A stretch of 8,033 bases of DNA from CAYGUK01 sp964352985 (GCA_964352985.1 CAYGUK010000147.1:1-8033); one strand, 5' to 3'; positions 1 through 6,478 are shown, counted from the stretch's first letter. A program made the numbers and translations. Notes: generated from the sequence alone by a model not told the origin.

Positions 1-13
1 ACTGTAAAGTAGA

Positions 14-76
14 CATAAAATTTGTCCCATATTAAGGAAACTTTTCTTAAACTAGCGGACAATACTGGATTTTATG
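14..76. repeat. Nested imperfect inverted repeat, possible cruciform or IS-end remnant
   Basis: An outer pair of arms reads CATAAAAT+TTGTCC at 14-27 and GGACAA+ATTTTATG at 57-76, complementary except for a 6-nt insertion (63-68) in the right arm. Between them lies a second near-perfect inverted repeat, TTAAGGAAA (32-40) and TTTTCTTAA (42-50), around a single C with one G-T mismatch. The nesting shows directly in the sequence. It could be an RNA hairpin ending an upstream transcript, a cruciform, or the degraded end of an insertion sequence. No transposase is visible, and the window starts too close to decide. Confidence 0.45.
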
Positions 77-77
77 G

Positions 78-106
78 TTGAAACTCGATTAGTATCTTAA
101 TCTTAT
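78..106 (+). promoter_or_regulatory. Weak candidate sigma70 promoter of the ankyrin gene
   Basis: TTGAAA (78-83) is followed after 17 bp by TCTTAT (101-106); an overlapping TTATAT at 103-108 would give a 19-bp spacer. The -35 matches consensus at 5 of 6 positions and the -10 at 4 of 6. The predicted start would fall around 113, inside the palindrome at 108-121, leaving a leader of about 55-60 nt before the ATG. In DNA this AT-rich such matches arise by chance, so this is tentative. Confidence 0.3.
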
Positions 107-107
107 A

Positions 108-121
108 TTTTGCTAGCAAAA
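108..121. promoter_or_regulatory. Perfect 14-bp palindrome, possible operator
   Basis: TTTTGCTAGCAAAA is an exact palindrome of two 7-bp halves. It lies 50 bp upstream of the ankyrin gene start and immediately downstream of the candidate -10, where a dimeric repressor would block initiation. The position supports an operator, but no regulator gene is in the window and no second copy was noticed, so the function is inferred. Confidence 0.35.
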
Positions 122-170
122 CATTAATAAATTAGTTCCAAAAATTACATAGAGCAATAAAAGGTTTCAC

Positions 171-2678
171 ATGCCAAAACATCATCTGCAACTTGAAACA
201 CAAGATCCACCTTATCTCCTCACGTTGATTGTTGATCATTCTCCCTATGATGAAGGTGCGATTGCGTTAATTTTTGCGACGGCTGAACAAGCAAGCACTA
301 TTCACCGAGAGTTGAATGAATACGATTTAAACACGACTTGCGATAACAATATTTGTATTATTCGTGATTTTGCTAATTGTCGTGTCGTTTATGAAAAATT
401 GCAAAGTAATCTCAGTCATGGAAATCAAAGTATTATCACTAATTTCATTCGTAGGGTTATCGAAGTTGACATCAAGTCCCGTAAGGGAAATTCATATGAA
501 ATTAATCAAGCTCAAACAGCCGTATTATTAGATGCGGTTGCTTCCTTATTTATAGTTGATATTTTTTCTGTGACAAACAAACATGATGTCATCGAAGTAT
601 TATTAGGTTTTGCCTTTTCAAGTCAGTCAGTAAATTTTGACAGATATTTGCAAGCTCATAGTATAGATGTGTCAGTTAAAGACTCTATCCTTGCCTTACA
701 AAGAATAACGCAAGGAAGAGCAGAGATGGAATCAACATTAAAACGAATGAGTGCGACGGATTCAATTCCCTCACTGCAATTGCAAAGAATAATACTGCGA
801 GATACTTGTCTGCAGTATTTTCATGAAAAATTTACAGATATGTCTTTGGGTGAACAACTTATTTTTCATGTCACGCTACAATTTTATAGCATGCGAGAAT
901 TTAATCTTGTTCCGATAAATATAAAACAAATTATAATACAAGCAATGAATCATCAAATTCCAATTTCTCCAGCAGGTGGTTTTCTAAACATTGTTAGCAC
1001 ACAGATCGATTTAATAACAAATAATGCTGTAATTAAGATTTGTAATCCAGAAAATAACCCTTTCGATGATGGCTTTTTTAAAAAAGTAGAAGATGTTGCA
1101 GCAAGTCTTAGAAATCCATTCGCTTTATCAACATGTATTGCAAACCTGAGAATAATTCAAAGTCAGCAAGATGTTGAAGATAATCATCCATTACTAGCGG
1201 CATTAAAGCATAATGACCCTAATGAGGTTAGATTAGTATTTTTACGTTCACCAGAATTACTAAATCAATATTTGCCGAATGGATCTGATATTTTTCAAAC
1301 ACCAATTGCTTATGCTAATCAACGTTGCAGTTTAGAAGTCATGCAAGTATTAATTGATCATCGAGCAGATGTGAATATTCCAACTCGTCGTGGTGAAACA
1401 TTCTCTTATACTTGTTTAACCTCAGCGATAAATAGTGTAGAGCCAGATAAAGTTTGGTTATTACTTGTAGGGGAGGCTAATGTTCATGCTCAATCACATA
1501 TTCTATCTTCTACACCAGCTTGGCACCGAAGCGTTAAATTCACTGCTCTACAAGCGAGTAGTTTGCAATTGGCCAGTCATAATTATCTGCAAAATAAAGA
1601 TAAACCTTTTTTAAGAAGCGCAATCTTATTGCAAATCAATTATGCTGTTTTTATGAATGAACATTCATTAAGTAATGTAGGAATACCTCTAGTCAGAAAT
1701 TTATTCGACATGGTATATCATTGTCCTGTTGAATATTATGATAAACTAAAAAGTAGTATTAGCAACTTAATGATAATGCTTTCTCAAGATAACTTAGTTA
1801 CTCCTCAGTGTTCGATGGTTTTAAAAATATTAAATCTTAAGCCTAATAAAAAATTAGTTGAACCCTGTCATTTAGCTCAACCGGGAAATATCCGTGAAGT
1901 GATTGATCGTTTAGCTAAACAATTGTCTGAAAGGCTGGGTGATGATTTAGTCGGATCTTACAAAACATTATTTGATTTATTGAATCAATTTAAATTTGCT
2001 GAGGCGATTAAATATTGCTGTGCTTTACCCAATGAGGCATTAGCCCTAGATTTATTAAACATCATTTTTTCTTCGCAAGATAAAATGGTAATAGATATTC
2101 ATCAACGTAGCGGCACACCGTTTTGTAATGCGCTTGATATTGCAGAGGAGAACGGACAGAGTAAGATACATGCTTTATTAACAAAGTTTGCGTTCAATCA
2201 ACTCAATCAGCAAGTTCAACAATTATTACCGAAAGCACCAAAAGCAACAACTTCGATGGCAAGCGCGGCTCCGTTTAGGGTCGTTAATCATGATGATTTA
2301 AAAAGTCAGTTTGAAAAGATTTTTGGCGAGGGTCAAGTAAAAATATTTTTTAATGCATTTAATAAACGAAAATATCAGCAAGCTTTACTCATACTTTGTG
2401 GTAATTCTTTAATCCCTCATGATCAAAGAATGGATGCCTTGAGATTATTGTTAGAGAATAAAGATGCATTAAATATTGATGTGAATCAATCCAATCGAAT
2501 TGGGAAAACACCATTATATTTCGCAGCAACTGTAGCGGGTAGAGACACCTATGATTTATTAGACCAACATGGTGCTGATACTACACAAAGAGTATTGGGT
2601 AAAACAATAGCCGAACATTTAGAGGATAAATTTCCACAAGCAACGCCTGTTAGCGCTGCTTGTTCAAGACTTGCATAA
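171..2678 (+). CDS. Large ankyrin-repeat protein, candidate secreted effector
   Basis: An 835-residue protein with no signal peptide or membrane segment, so cytosolic or exported by a signal-independent route. Residues 1-335 match no family I recognise. Ankyrin-like units are visible at about 339-370 (degenerate), 373-405 (TPIAYANQ, then VLIDHRADVNIPTRRGE) and 411-441 (LTSAI, then LLLVGEANVHAQ). After a mostly helical stretch, two related segments (597-670 and 723-797) each end in an ankyrin-like hairpin, the last being GKTPLYFAA...LLDQHGAD at 778-803. The ATG is preceded by AAAAGG six bases upstream, a reasonable ribosome site. The gene appears monocistronic, ending at a strong hairpin 31 nt after its stop. 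Ankyrin repeats mediate protein-protein binding and are common in type IV-secreted effectors of intracellular gammaproteobacteria. The tail has an acidic cluster (EHLED, 17-21 residues from the end) followed by small polar residues, compatible with such a signal but not proof. The ankyrin call is firm; the effector role is inferred. Confidence 0.8.
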   Translation: MPKHHLQLETQDPPYLLTLIVDHSPYDEGAIALIFATAEQASTIHRELNEYDLNTTCDNNICIIRDFANCRVVYEKLQSNLSHGNQSIITNFIRRVIEVDIKSRKGNSYEINQAQTAVLLDAVASLFIVDIFSVTNKHDVIEVLLGFAFSSQSVNFDRYLQAHSIDVSVKDSILALQRITQGRAEMESTLKRMSATDSIPSLQLQRIILRDTCLQYFHEKFTDMSLGEQLIFHVTLQFYSMREFNLVPINIKQIIIQAMNHQIPISPAGGFLNIVSTQIDLITNNAVIKICNPENNPFDDGFFKKVEDVAASLRNPFALSTCIANLRIIQSQQDVEDNHPLLAALKHNDPNEVRLVFLRSPELLNQYLPNGSDIFQTPIAYANQRCSLEVMQVLIDHRADVNIPTRRGETFSYTCLTSAINSVEPDKVWLLLVGEANVHAQSHILSSTPAWHRSVKFTALQASSLQLASHNYLQNKDKPFLRSAILLQINYAVFMNEHSLSNVGIPLVRNLFDMVYHCPVEYYDKLKSSISNLMIMLSQDNLVTPQCSMVLKILNLKPNKKLVEPCHLAQPGNIREVIDRLAKQLSERLGDDLVGSYKTLFDLLNQFKFAEAIKYCCALPNEALALDLLNIIFSSQDKMVIDIHQRSGTPFCNALDIAEENGQSKIHALLTKFAFNQLNQQVQQLLPKAPKATTSMASAAPFRVVNHDDLKSQFEKIFGEGQVKIFFNAFNKRKYQQALLILCGNSLIPHDQRMDALRLLLENKDALNIDVNQSNRIGKTPLYFAATVAGRDTYDLLDQHGADTTQRVLGKTIAEHLEDKFPQATPVSAACSRLA
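1959..2180 (+). repeat. Protein-level repeat unit A within the ankyrin protein
   Basis: Residues 597-670 begin YKTLFDLLNQFKFAEA, run through a helical stretch to IDIHQRSGTP and finish in a helix pair ending HALL. They align by eye with residues 723-797: the first 16 residues ungapped, then two small gaps of two residues. The match is diverged and not evident at nucleotide level, so the duplication is old or the fold is convergent. Confidence 0.4.
2337..2561 (+). repeat. Protein-level repeat unit B within the ankyrin protein
   Basis: Residues 723-797 begin VKIFFNAFNKRKYQQA, reach IDVNQSNRIGKTP and end in a helix pair closing YDLL. They correspond to unit A (597-670) at an offset of about 126 residues. 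The shared pattern is an amphipathic helix with F/N/K/A positions, then a hydrophobic helix, then ID[IV]xQS, then an ankyrin-type TP hairpin. Unit B keeps the better ankyrin consensus (GKTPLYFAA). Confidence 0.4.
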
Positions 2679-2708
2679 TTTGCACTTAAACTTATCTATA
2701 ATATTTTA

Positions 2709-2755
2709 GTCACTATTCAGCATAAATGCTGAATAGTGACATATTTTATTTATAT
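2709..2755. terminator. Strong hairpin terminator between convergent genes
   Basis: A perfect 14-bp stem (2709-2722 pairing with 2727-2740, arm GTCACTATTCAGCA) closes on a 4-base TAAA loop and is followed on the + strand by a T-rich tract (ATATTTTATTTAT). It lies 31 nt after the ankyrin gene stop. On the opposite strand the bases after the hairpin are also A/T-rich with a short T run (ACTAAAATATT), so it may also stop transcripts from the kinase gene ending at 2826. The stem is only moderately GC-rich, but its length and perfection make it convincing. Confidence 0.8.
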
Positions 2756-2825
2756 CTGTTGTGGGGCATAAAATGTGTTAAATTGGATGACAGCGTTCAA
2801 AATAGCATGTGTTTCGTTTACACTC

Positions 2826-3800
2826 TTAATCTAAAAGTTTTGCGAAATTAAAATCAATTATTTTATGATCCTCTAACAACATTTTTTCGATATGCGTCAT
2901 TAATGTGTGACTGTCATATTCGTCGAAATCAGTAATATAGTTTAATTCAAAATACGCGCGCAAATATGAACCTTTTATTAATAAGGGGAGTAATTGTAAT
3001 TGAGTAAGTGATAATTCTCGTTCCTCACGATAACCTTTTATACTATTGGATAAGAAAAAGTGTAATTGGTTTTTATTTGTGGGGTAAAAGCCAAGCCCGG
3101 GCAAGGTAAAATAAATTTTTAAAGGTAAAAGAAAGTCTGCAACATACCAATAATAAAAACAACAATCAAAATCAAATACATGAAAAGTATTTTGGTCTAA
3201 ACGCAAGTTATCAAATTTAAAATCACCATGTAATAAGCCATAGTTCTGCTCATTTTTTTCAAGCATGTTAAGTTCTTCAAAAAAATAATGAGCATAATTT
3301 AGCATGGTTTTTTTTATTGTGTGATGAGGGGTTTGATATAAATAATTTTTAAAATCAGGACGAGAATGGTGTTTTGGTTTATAAGCAGAAGACATTTGAT
3401 GAAGTAATGCCATTTGTCGACCAAATTGTTGTAATGATTTTGCTTGATATTGTTTAGGATTGGTAATTTGAATTTCTTTTCCGGGTAATTTTATAAAAGC
3501 ACTAATAAAATACTTTTTCTCACATTGAATGGTATGGAAAGGATGTGCTGTTTTTGTGAATAGTAATTGGCAGGTGGGATATTGATGTTGATGAAGATAA
3601 TTAATAAAGTCAATCTCAGCTAAGATCCAATGTTGACTTCTAAGCAAGGCATCTTGAACACGAAAATAAACTTCACGATTATCTTTTAATTTACCGTAAT
3701 ACGTTAAATTCATTCCACGACGAATAAACTTGATGCTATGCGATTCGACAGGCCAGGCAGTTGAAATGGCTTCGGTTACCATTTTATCAATATTTGACAT
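2826..3800 (-). CDS. APH/choline-kinase-family phosphotransferase
   Basis: A 324-residue soluble protein with the fold signature of the aminoglycoside phosphotransferase/choline kinase group, which transfers ATP phosphate to a hydroxyl of a small molecule. Residues 27-50 (RRGMNLTYYGKL...VYFRVQD) resemble the N-lobe glycine loop and strand carrying the nucleotide-contacting basic residue; E62 fits the following helix glutamate. The catalytic loop is HGDFKFDNL at 191-199, with D193 as probable catalytic base and N198 as metal ligand, followed by VFDFD at 208-212, where D210 should bind Mg. All key residues are intact, so the enzyme is probably active. Length is normal for the family. The start has AAGAGA just upstream. 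It lies 25 nt downstream of the SDR gene on the same strand, so the two are probably co-transcribed. The substrate cannot be read from the sequence: antibiotic, homoserine-like, choline-like and sugar substrates are all possible. Confidence 0.8.
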   Translation of the reverse strand: MSNIDKMVTEAISTAWPVESHSIKFIRRGMNLTYYGKLKDNREVYFRVQDALLRSQHWILAEIDFINYLHQHQYPTCQLLFTKTAHPFHTIQCEKKYFISAFIKLPGKEIQITNPKQYQAKSLQQFGRQMALLHQMSSAYKPKHHSRPDFKNYLYQTPHHTIKKTMLNYAHYFFEELNMLEKNEQNYGLLHGDFKFDNLRLDQNTFHVFDFDCCFYYWYVADFLLPLKIYFTLPGLGFYPTNKNQLHFFLSNSIKGYREERELSLTQLQLLPLLIKGSYLRAYFELNYITDFDEYDSHTLMTHIEKMLLEDHKIIDFNFAKLLD

Positions 3801-3825
3801 TATTCTCTTAGCCTAATGTGATTAA

Positions 3826-4566
3826 TTAAGTCCAGCCACCATTAGCACGTAAATTTTGACCGGTGATCCAATTCGAATCTTCACTGGCAAAAAACGCAAC
3901 TATATTGGCAATATCTTCTACTTCACCGATTCTTTTTAATGCGGATAATTTTGCAATTTGTTGTCGAAATTTTTCATCTGTTGTAGACATTAACATATCT
4001 GTTTTTGTCGCGCCGGGTGATACCGCATTAATCGTAATGCCAAGTTCTGCCGCTTCTTGGACTAAGGCGCGGGTAAACATATGCAATGCGCCTTTAGTTG
4101 CTGAATATAAGGAATAGTTTGGCACTAATAAATCTAACACAGTACTGCAAATATTAATGATTTTTCCACCTCGTTGCATATGTTGGAAAGCACGTTGCAT
4201 CATTAAAAAAGGGCCTTTTACATTTGCAGAAAATAAGGTATCAAATTCTTCTTCAGACGTTTCAACAAATTTTTTTTCAAGTGACAGTGCGGCATTATTA
4301 ACTAATATATCGATGCGCCCAAAATGGTTTAATGTTTGTTGATATAATGAATTGACTTGATCTCTTTGACCCACATCCGCTTGAATGGCGATGGCGGATA
4401 AATTTTCATTGCTTAATGCCGTGACAAGTTGTGTGGCACTGTCTTTTGAATGGCGATAATTGATCACCACTTTGGCCCCATCATTCGCTAGGCGAGTTAC
4501 GATTGCTTGACCAATTCCTTTTGCGCCACCAGTGATAAGTGCAACTTTACCTTTTAAAGTATTCAT
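3826..4566 (-). CDS. Short-chain dehydrogenase/reductase (SDR), FabG-like
   Basis: A complete 246-residue classical SDR: an NAD(P)-dependent cytosolic oxidoreductase interconverting a carbonyl and an alcohol. The Rossmann cofactor loop is TGGAKGIG (12-19), the adenine-side acid is D64 in ADV, and NNAA lies at 90-93. The catalytic tetrad is complete: N115, S141, Y154 and K158 (YSATK). PG at 184-185 follows the usual pattern. R38 after the second strand (NYRHS) favours NADP(H). The C-terminus reads ITGQNLRANGGWT, typical of FabG/glucose dehydrogenase-like members. The start is supported by AGGA seven bases upstream. It is the first gene of a two-gene operon with the phosphotransferase and has its own good promoter (4598-4626). 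No fatty-acid synthesis genes adjoin it, so a housekeeping FabG role is unlikely; the substrate is unknown. Confidence 0.9.
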   Translation of the reverse strand: MNTLKGKVALITGGAKGIGQAIVTRLANDGAKVVINYRHSKDSATQLVTALSNENLSAIAIQADVGQRDQVNSLYQQTLNHFGRIDILVNNAALSLEKKFVETSEEEFDTLFSANVKGPFLMMQRAFQHMQRGGKIINICSTVLDLLVPNYSLYSATKGALHMFTRALVQEAAELGITINAVSPGATKTDMLMSTTDEKFRQQIAKLSALKRIGEVEDIANIVAFFASEDSNWITGQNLRANGGWT

Positions 4567-4597
4567 TTTATGATCCTGTCTTTAACATTTTACGTTG

Positions 4598-4626
4598 ATG
4601 ATATGGGCAAGTTTACTAGGCGTCAA
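4598..4626 (-). promoter_or_regulatory. Sigma70-type promoter of the SDR-kinase operon
   Basis: Read on the minus strand, TTGACG (4626-4621) is followed after exactly 17 bp by TATCAT (4603-4598). Each hexamer matches consensus at 5 of 6 positions. The predicted start near 4590 gives a leader of about 25 nt containing the AGGA ribosome site. This is the best promoter match I found in the window. Confidence 0.65.
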
Positions 4627-4638
4627 CTTTGATATTAT
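4612..4638 (+). promoter_or_regulatory. Weak candidate promoter of the Bcr/CflA exporter
   Basis: TATTAT (4633-4638) is a good -10, but the only nearby -35 is TTTACT (4612-4617) with a short 15-bp spacer. If real, it overlaps the -35 of the divergent SDR promoter, so the two would compete for polymerase or share a regulator. The better hexamer TTGACT at 4641-4646 has no -10 at a usable distance before the start codon. Confidence 0.3.
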
Positions 4639-4671
4639 TTTTGACTAAGAGTGAAATGATAGGCGAAGCGA

Positions 4672-5853
4672 ATGATTGCTATTCTAATTTTATTGTTAAC
4701 ATTGACGGCACAAAGCGCTGTTGATTTATATTTACCGTCATTTCCAGCGTTGGTCATAAGTTTTCACACTGAACCACATGTTATTCAATTAACGCTGACG
4801 ATTTTTTTATTGGGTTTAGCGGGAGGGCAATTATTATTTGGACCGCTCTCAGATCACTATGGACGTAAACCGGCTTTAATCTTTGGCATTATCATTTATT
4901 TTATCGCGTCACTAACTTGTATTTTTATCCATGCTATTATATTTTTTATAATTTTACGTTTTTTACAAGGATTAGGCGCTGCTGCTTTAAATATTAGCTC
5001 TCGAGCAATTTTGCGCGATTATTATCACGAAAAAGCCTTAACTAAAGCACTTTCTTTACAATCTATTTGTTGGGGGAGCGTGCCAATTATTGCGCCTTGT
5101 GTTGGGAGTTATATTCAACAATATCTTCATTGGCGGATGAATTTTGTATTGTTAGCACTATTAAGTGGAATGACATTTTTATTTATTGTCTTTTTCTATC
5201 AAGAATCACGCCGAGAAAAAACTAATCATCGATTTGATGCGCTTCATTATTTTGTTAAAAATTATTTATTCATTATAACAGAGCCTAAGTTTATGCGAGT
5301 GGCATTAACGACGAGCTTTCTTTGGGGCGCAGTATTAGCCATTAATGCGGATTATCCATTTTTATTACAAGAAAAATTACGTGTCGATGTGTTAGTCTAT
5401 GGTTGGATCATGTTACTCATTGGATTGGCCTATTTACTCGGTGCGTTTACTAATCAATGGTTAGTTGCAAAATTTGAAAGTGAGCAATTGATATTTTTTA
5501 ATCTGATATGTTGTTTAATTGTGATTGGTGTGATGCTTTTACTCGCGATACTAGGATTTTTTAATCTCTTTGCTGTAGTTTTTCCTAGTGTTTTGCTACT
5601 TTATTTTATTGGCATTATTTTTCCAAATTGTAGTGCAAGTTGCATGCAAATTTTTCCTGAAAGGGCAGCCAGTGCAAGTGCGGTATTTGGGTTTTTAGTT
5701 TATCTTGGTGGGAGCTTAGGCACCATGATTGTGGCGCATATAATTAACTATCGGCAATTTTCAATTGCAATAGTTATTTTAATTTTAACGTTACTCGCTT
5801 TTTTAATTTATTTTACTCAGTGGAAAAAAATTATTTCACATAACCAGACGTAA
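4672..5853 (+). CDS. Bcr/CflA-type MFS drug exporter, 12 membrane helices
   Basis: A 393-residue inner-membrane protein of the major facilitator superfamily, expected to export a small hydrophobic or drug-like compound in exchange for protons. The family mark DLYLPSFP (18-25) ends helix 1; motif A is GQLLFGPLSDHYGRKP (52-67); motif B is RFLQGLGAA (96-104) with the conserved arginine R96; the antiporter motif C region is SVPIIAPCVGSYI (136-148), followed by HWR at 153-155. Twelve hydrophobic segments fit the length. The N-terminus is unusually short, with helix 1 starting at residue 2. An in-frame TAG at 4660-4662 with no start codon between rules out a longer form. The ribosome site is weak (AGGCGAAG). 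The gene diverges from the SDR-kinase operon, and its last 23 bp overlap the convergent pilin gene. The substrate is not deducible. Confidence 0.85.
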   Translation: MIAILILLLTLTAQSAVDLYLPSFPALVISFHTEPHVIQLTLTIFLLGLAGGQLLFGPLSDHYGRKPALIFGIIIYFIASLTCIFIHAIIFFIILRFLQGLGAAALNISSRAILRDYYHEKALTKALSLQSICWGSVPIIAPCVGSYIQQYLHWRMNFVLLALLSGMTFLFIVFFYQESRREKTNHRFDALHYFVKNYLFIITEPKFMRVALTTSFLWGAVLAINADYPFLLQEKLRVDVLVYGWIMLLIGLAYLLGAFTNQWLVAKFESEQLIFFNLICCLIVIGVMLLLAILGFFNLFAVVFPSVLLLYFIGIIFPNCSASCMQIFPERAASASAVFGFLVYLGGSLGTMIVAHIINYRQFSIAIVILILTLLAFLIYFTQWKKIISHNQT

Positions 5854-6253
5854 CCGCACCACCTGAGCGTGACCACATCACTCGATTACCTGCTGAGACT
5901 GAAGGCGTCAGAACTAATGTGTCTGTTGCTAAAATTCCATTTGCAGCCACAGGTGTTACGGTTATACGACCATTCACAACGATTAACGAATTGATTTGAA
6001 ATTCAGCCGCGGTAATATTTGCAGGAATTCCATTGGTGCCACCATTACAACCCGTTGTCGCACCATTATCATTAATGCATTCTGCAACAGCAACTTTATA
6101 GGGATCCATCGATAGAACAATATCGCTATATCGTGCTTGCCGTAGGTAGTTTTGATAAGCGGGAATTGCAATAGCCGCTAAAATACCCACTATAGCAATA
6201 GTTATCATGAGTTCTATTAGAGTAAAGCCTTTTGCTTGATACACTGTCACCAT
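5831..6253 (-). CDS. Type IV pilin subunit, PilA-like
   Basis: A 140-residue prepilin. A nine-residue basic leader ends in G9, followed by F10 of FTLIELMITIAIVGILAAIA, the prepilin peptidase site and hydrophobic helix; E14 is the conserved Glu5 of the mature pilin. Mature length is 131 residues. The globular part has C59 and C69 bracketing a loop that leads into GTNGIP, then strands ending LVLTPSV and MWSRSGG. The C-terminal cysteine pair that closes the D-region loop in many type IVa pilins is absent, and the protein stops at GYVK soon after the tryptophan. The ATG has only a weak ribosome site (GAGCAAG); an internal GTG at codon 4 would give a more usual six-residue leader. No pilus assembly genes are adjacent, so it must rely on machinery elsewhere. 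A minor pilin is possible, but size and layout favour the major type. Confidence 0.88.
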   Translation of the reverse strand: MVTVYQAKGFTLIELMITIAIVGILAAIAIPAYQNYLRQARYSDIVLSMDPYKVAVAECINDNGATTGCNGGTNGIPANITAAEFQINSLIVVNGRITVTPVAANGILATDTLVLTPSVSAGNRVMWSRSGGAVTSGYVK

Positions 6254-6288
6254 AACTTGCTCGCGATATAGATAGATTTTTAAGACAT

Positions 6289-6317
6289 ATTAAGAGTTTA
6301 GACTAGAAATTTGGCAA
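6289..6317 (-). promoter_or_regulatory. Candidate sigma70 promoter of the pilin gene
   Basis: On the minus strand TTGCCA (6317-6312, 5 of 6 matches) lies 17 bp from CTTAAT (6294-6289, 4 of 6). The start would be near 6282, about 28 nt before the ATG. Many pilA genes use sigma54, but I found no TGGCAC-N5-TTGCA element with proper spacing here; the closest, TGTCAA-N5-TTGCT around 6368-6383, lacks the essential GG. Confidence 0.4.
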
Positions 6318-6430
6318 TAATTTCATTATCTTTTAAAAATATTTTGATAAATTAGGTAAAAAACCCGAGCAACTGGCTTGACAATAATCACATCAGTAGC
6401 GAATCAAAGGGTTATGATATATGATGAGAA

Positions 6431-6450
6431 GCCAATTAATGCCAAATTAA
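6431..6450 (+). repeat. Imperfect direct repeat upstream of the second exporter
   Basis: GCCAATTAAT (6431-6440) is followed at once by GCCAAATTAA (6441-6450). The repeat lies 28 bp before the exporter start, within the expected leader or promoter-proximal region, so it could be a regulator site. AT-rich decamers repeat easily, so significance is low. A canonical TTGACA at 6378-6383 lies upstream, but no -10 sits at 16-19 bp from it; TATGAT at 6413-6418 is 29 bp away. Confidence 0.25.
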
Positions 6451-6478
6451 AATCAATGAGTTAGTTACAAGGATAAAA

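Noticed and set aside
2809..2823. Small inverted repeat GTGT...ACAC just past the kinase stop
   Set aside because: Only four pairs with a seven-base loop and no T run; the hairpin at 2709-2740 is far stronger.
3863..4342. Two plus-strand open frames (84 and 61 codons) opposite the SDR gene
   Set aside because: They lie wholly antisense to an SDR with all catalytic motifs intact, have no family features, and are shadow frames.
4651..4658. Alternative starts GTG (4651) and ATG (4656) for the Bcr/CflA exporter
   Set aside because: The in-frame GTG reaches TGA two codons later, and the ATG is out of frame; a TAG at 4660-4662 closes the exporter frame upstream.
5983..6171. A 62-codon minus-strand frame inside the pilin gene
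   Set aside because: It is another frame of the same strand within a clear type IV pilin; its product resembles no protein.
6361..6383. Possible terminator: CGAGC/GCTTG stem beside a run of six A (six T on the minus strand)
   Set aside because: The stem is five pairs with a wobble or mismatch, and it sits between two divergent genes where nothing needs terminating.
6368..6383. Possible sigma54 promoter for the pilin (TGTCAA-N5-TTGCT on the minus strand)
   Set aside because: The essential GG of the -24 element is missing, and it lies over 110 bp from the start codon; a sigma70-like site is closer.
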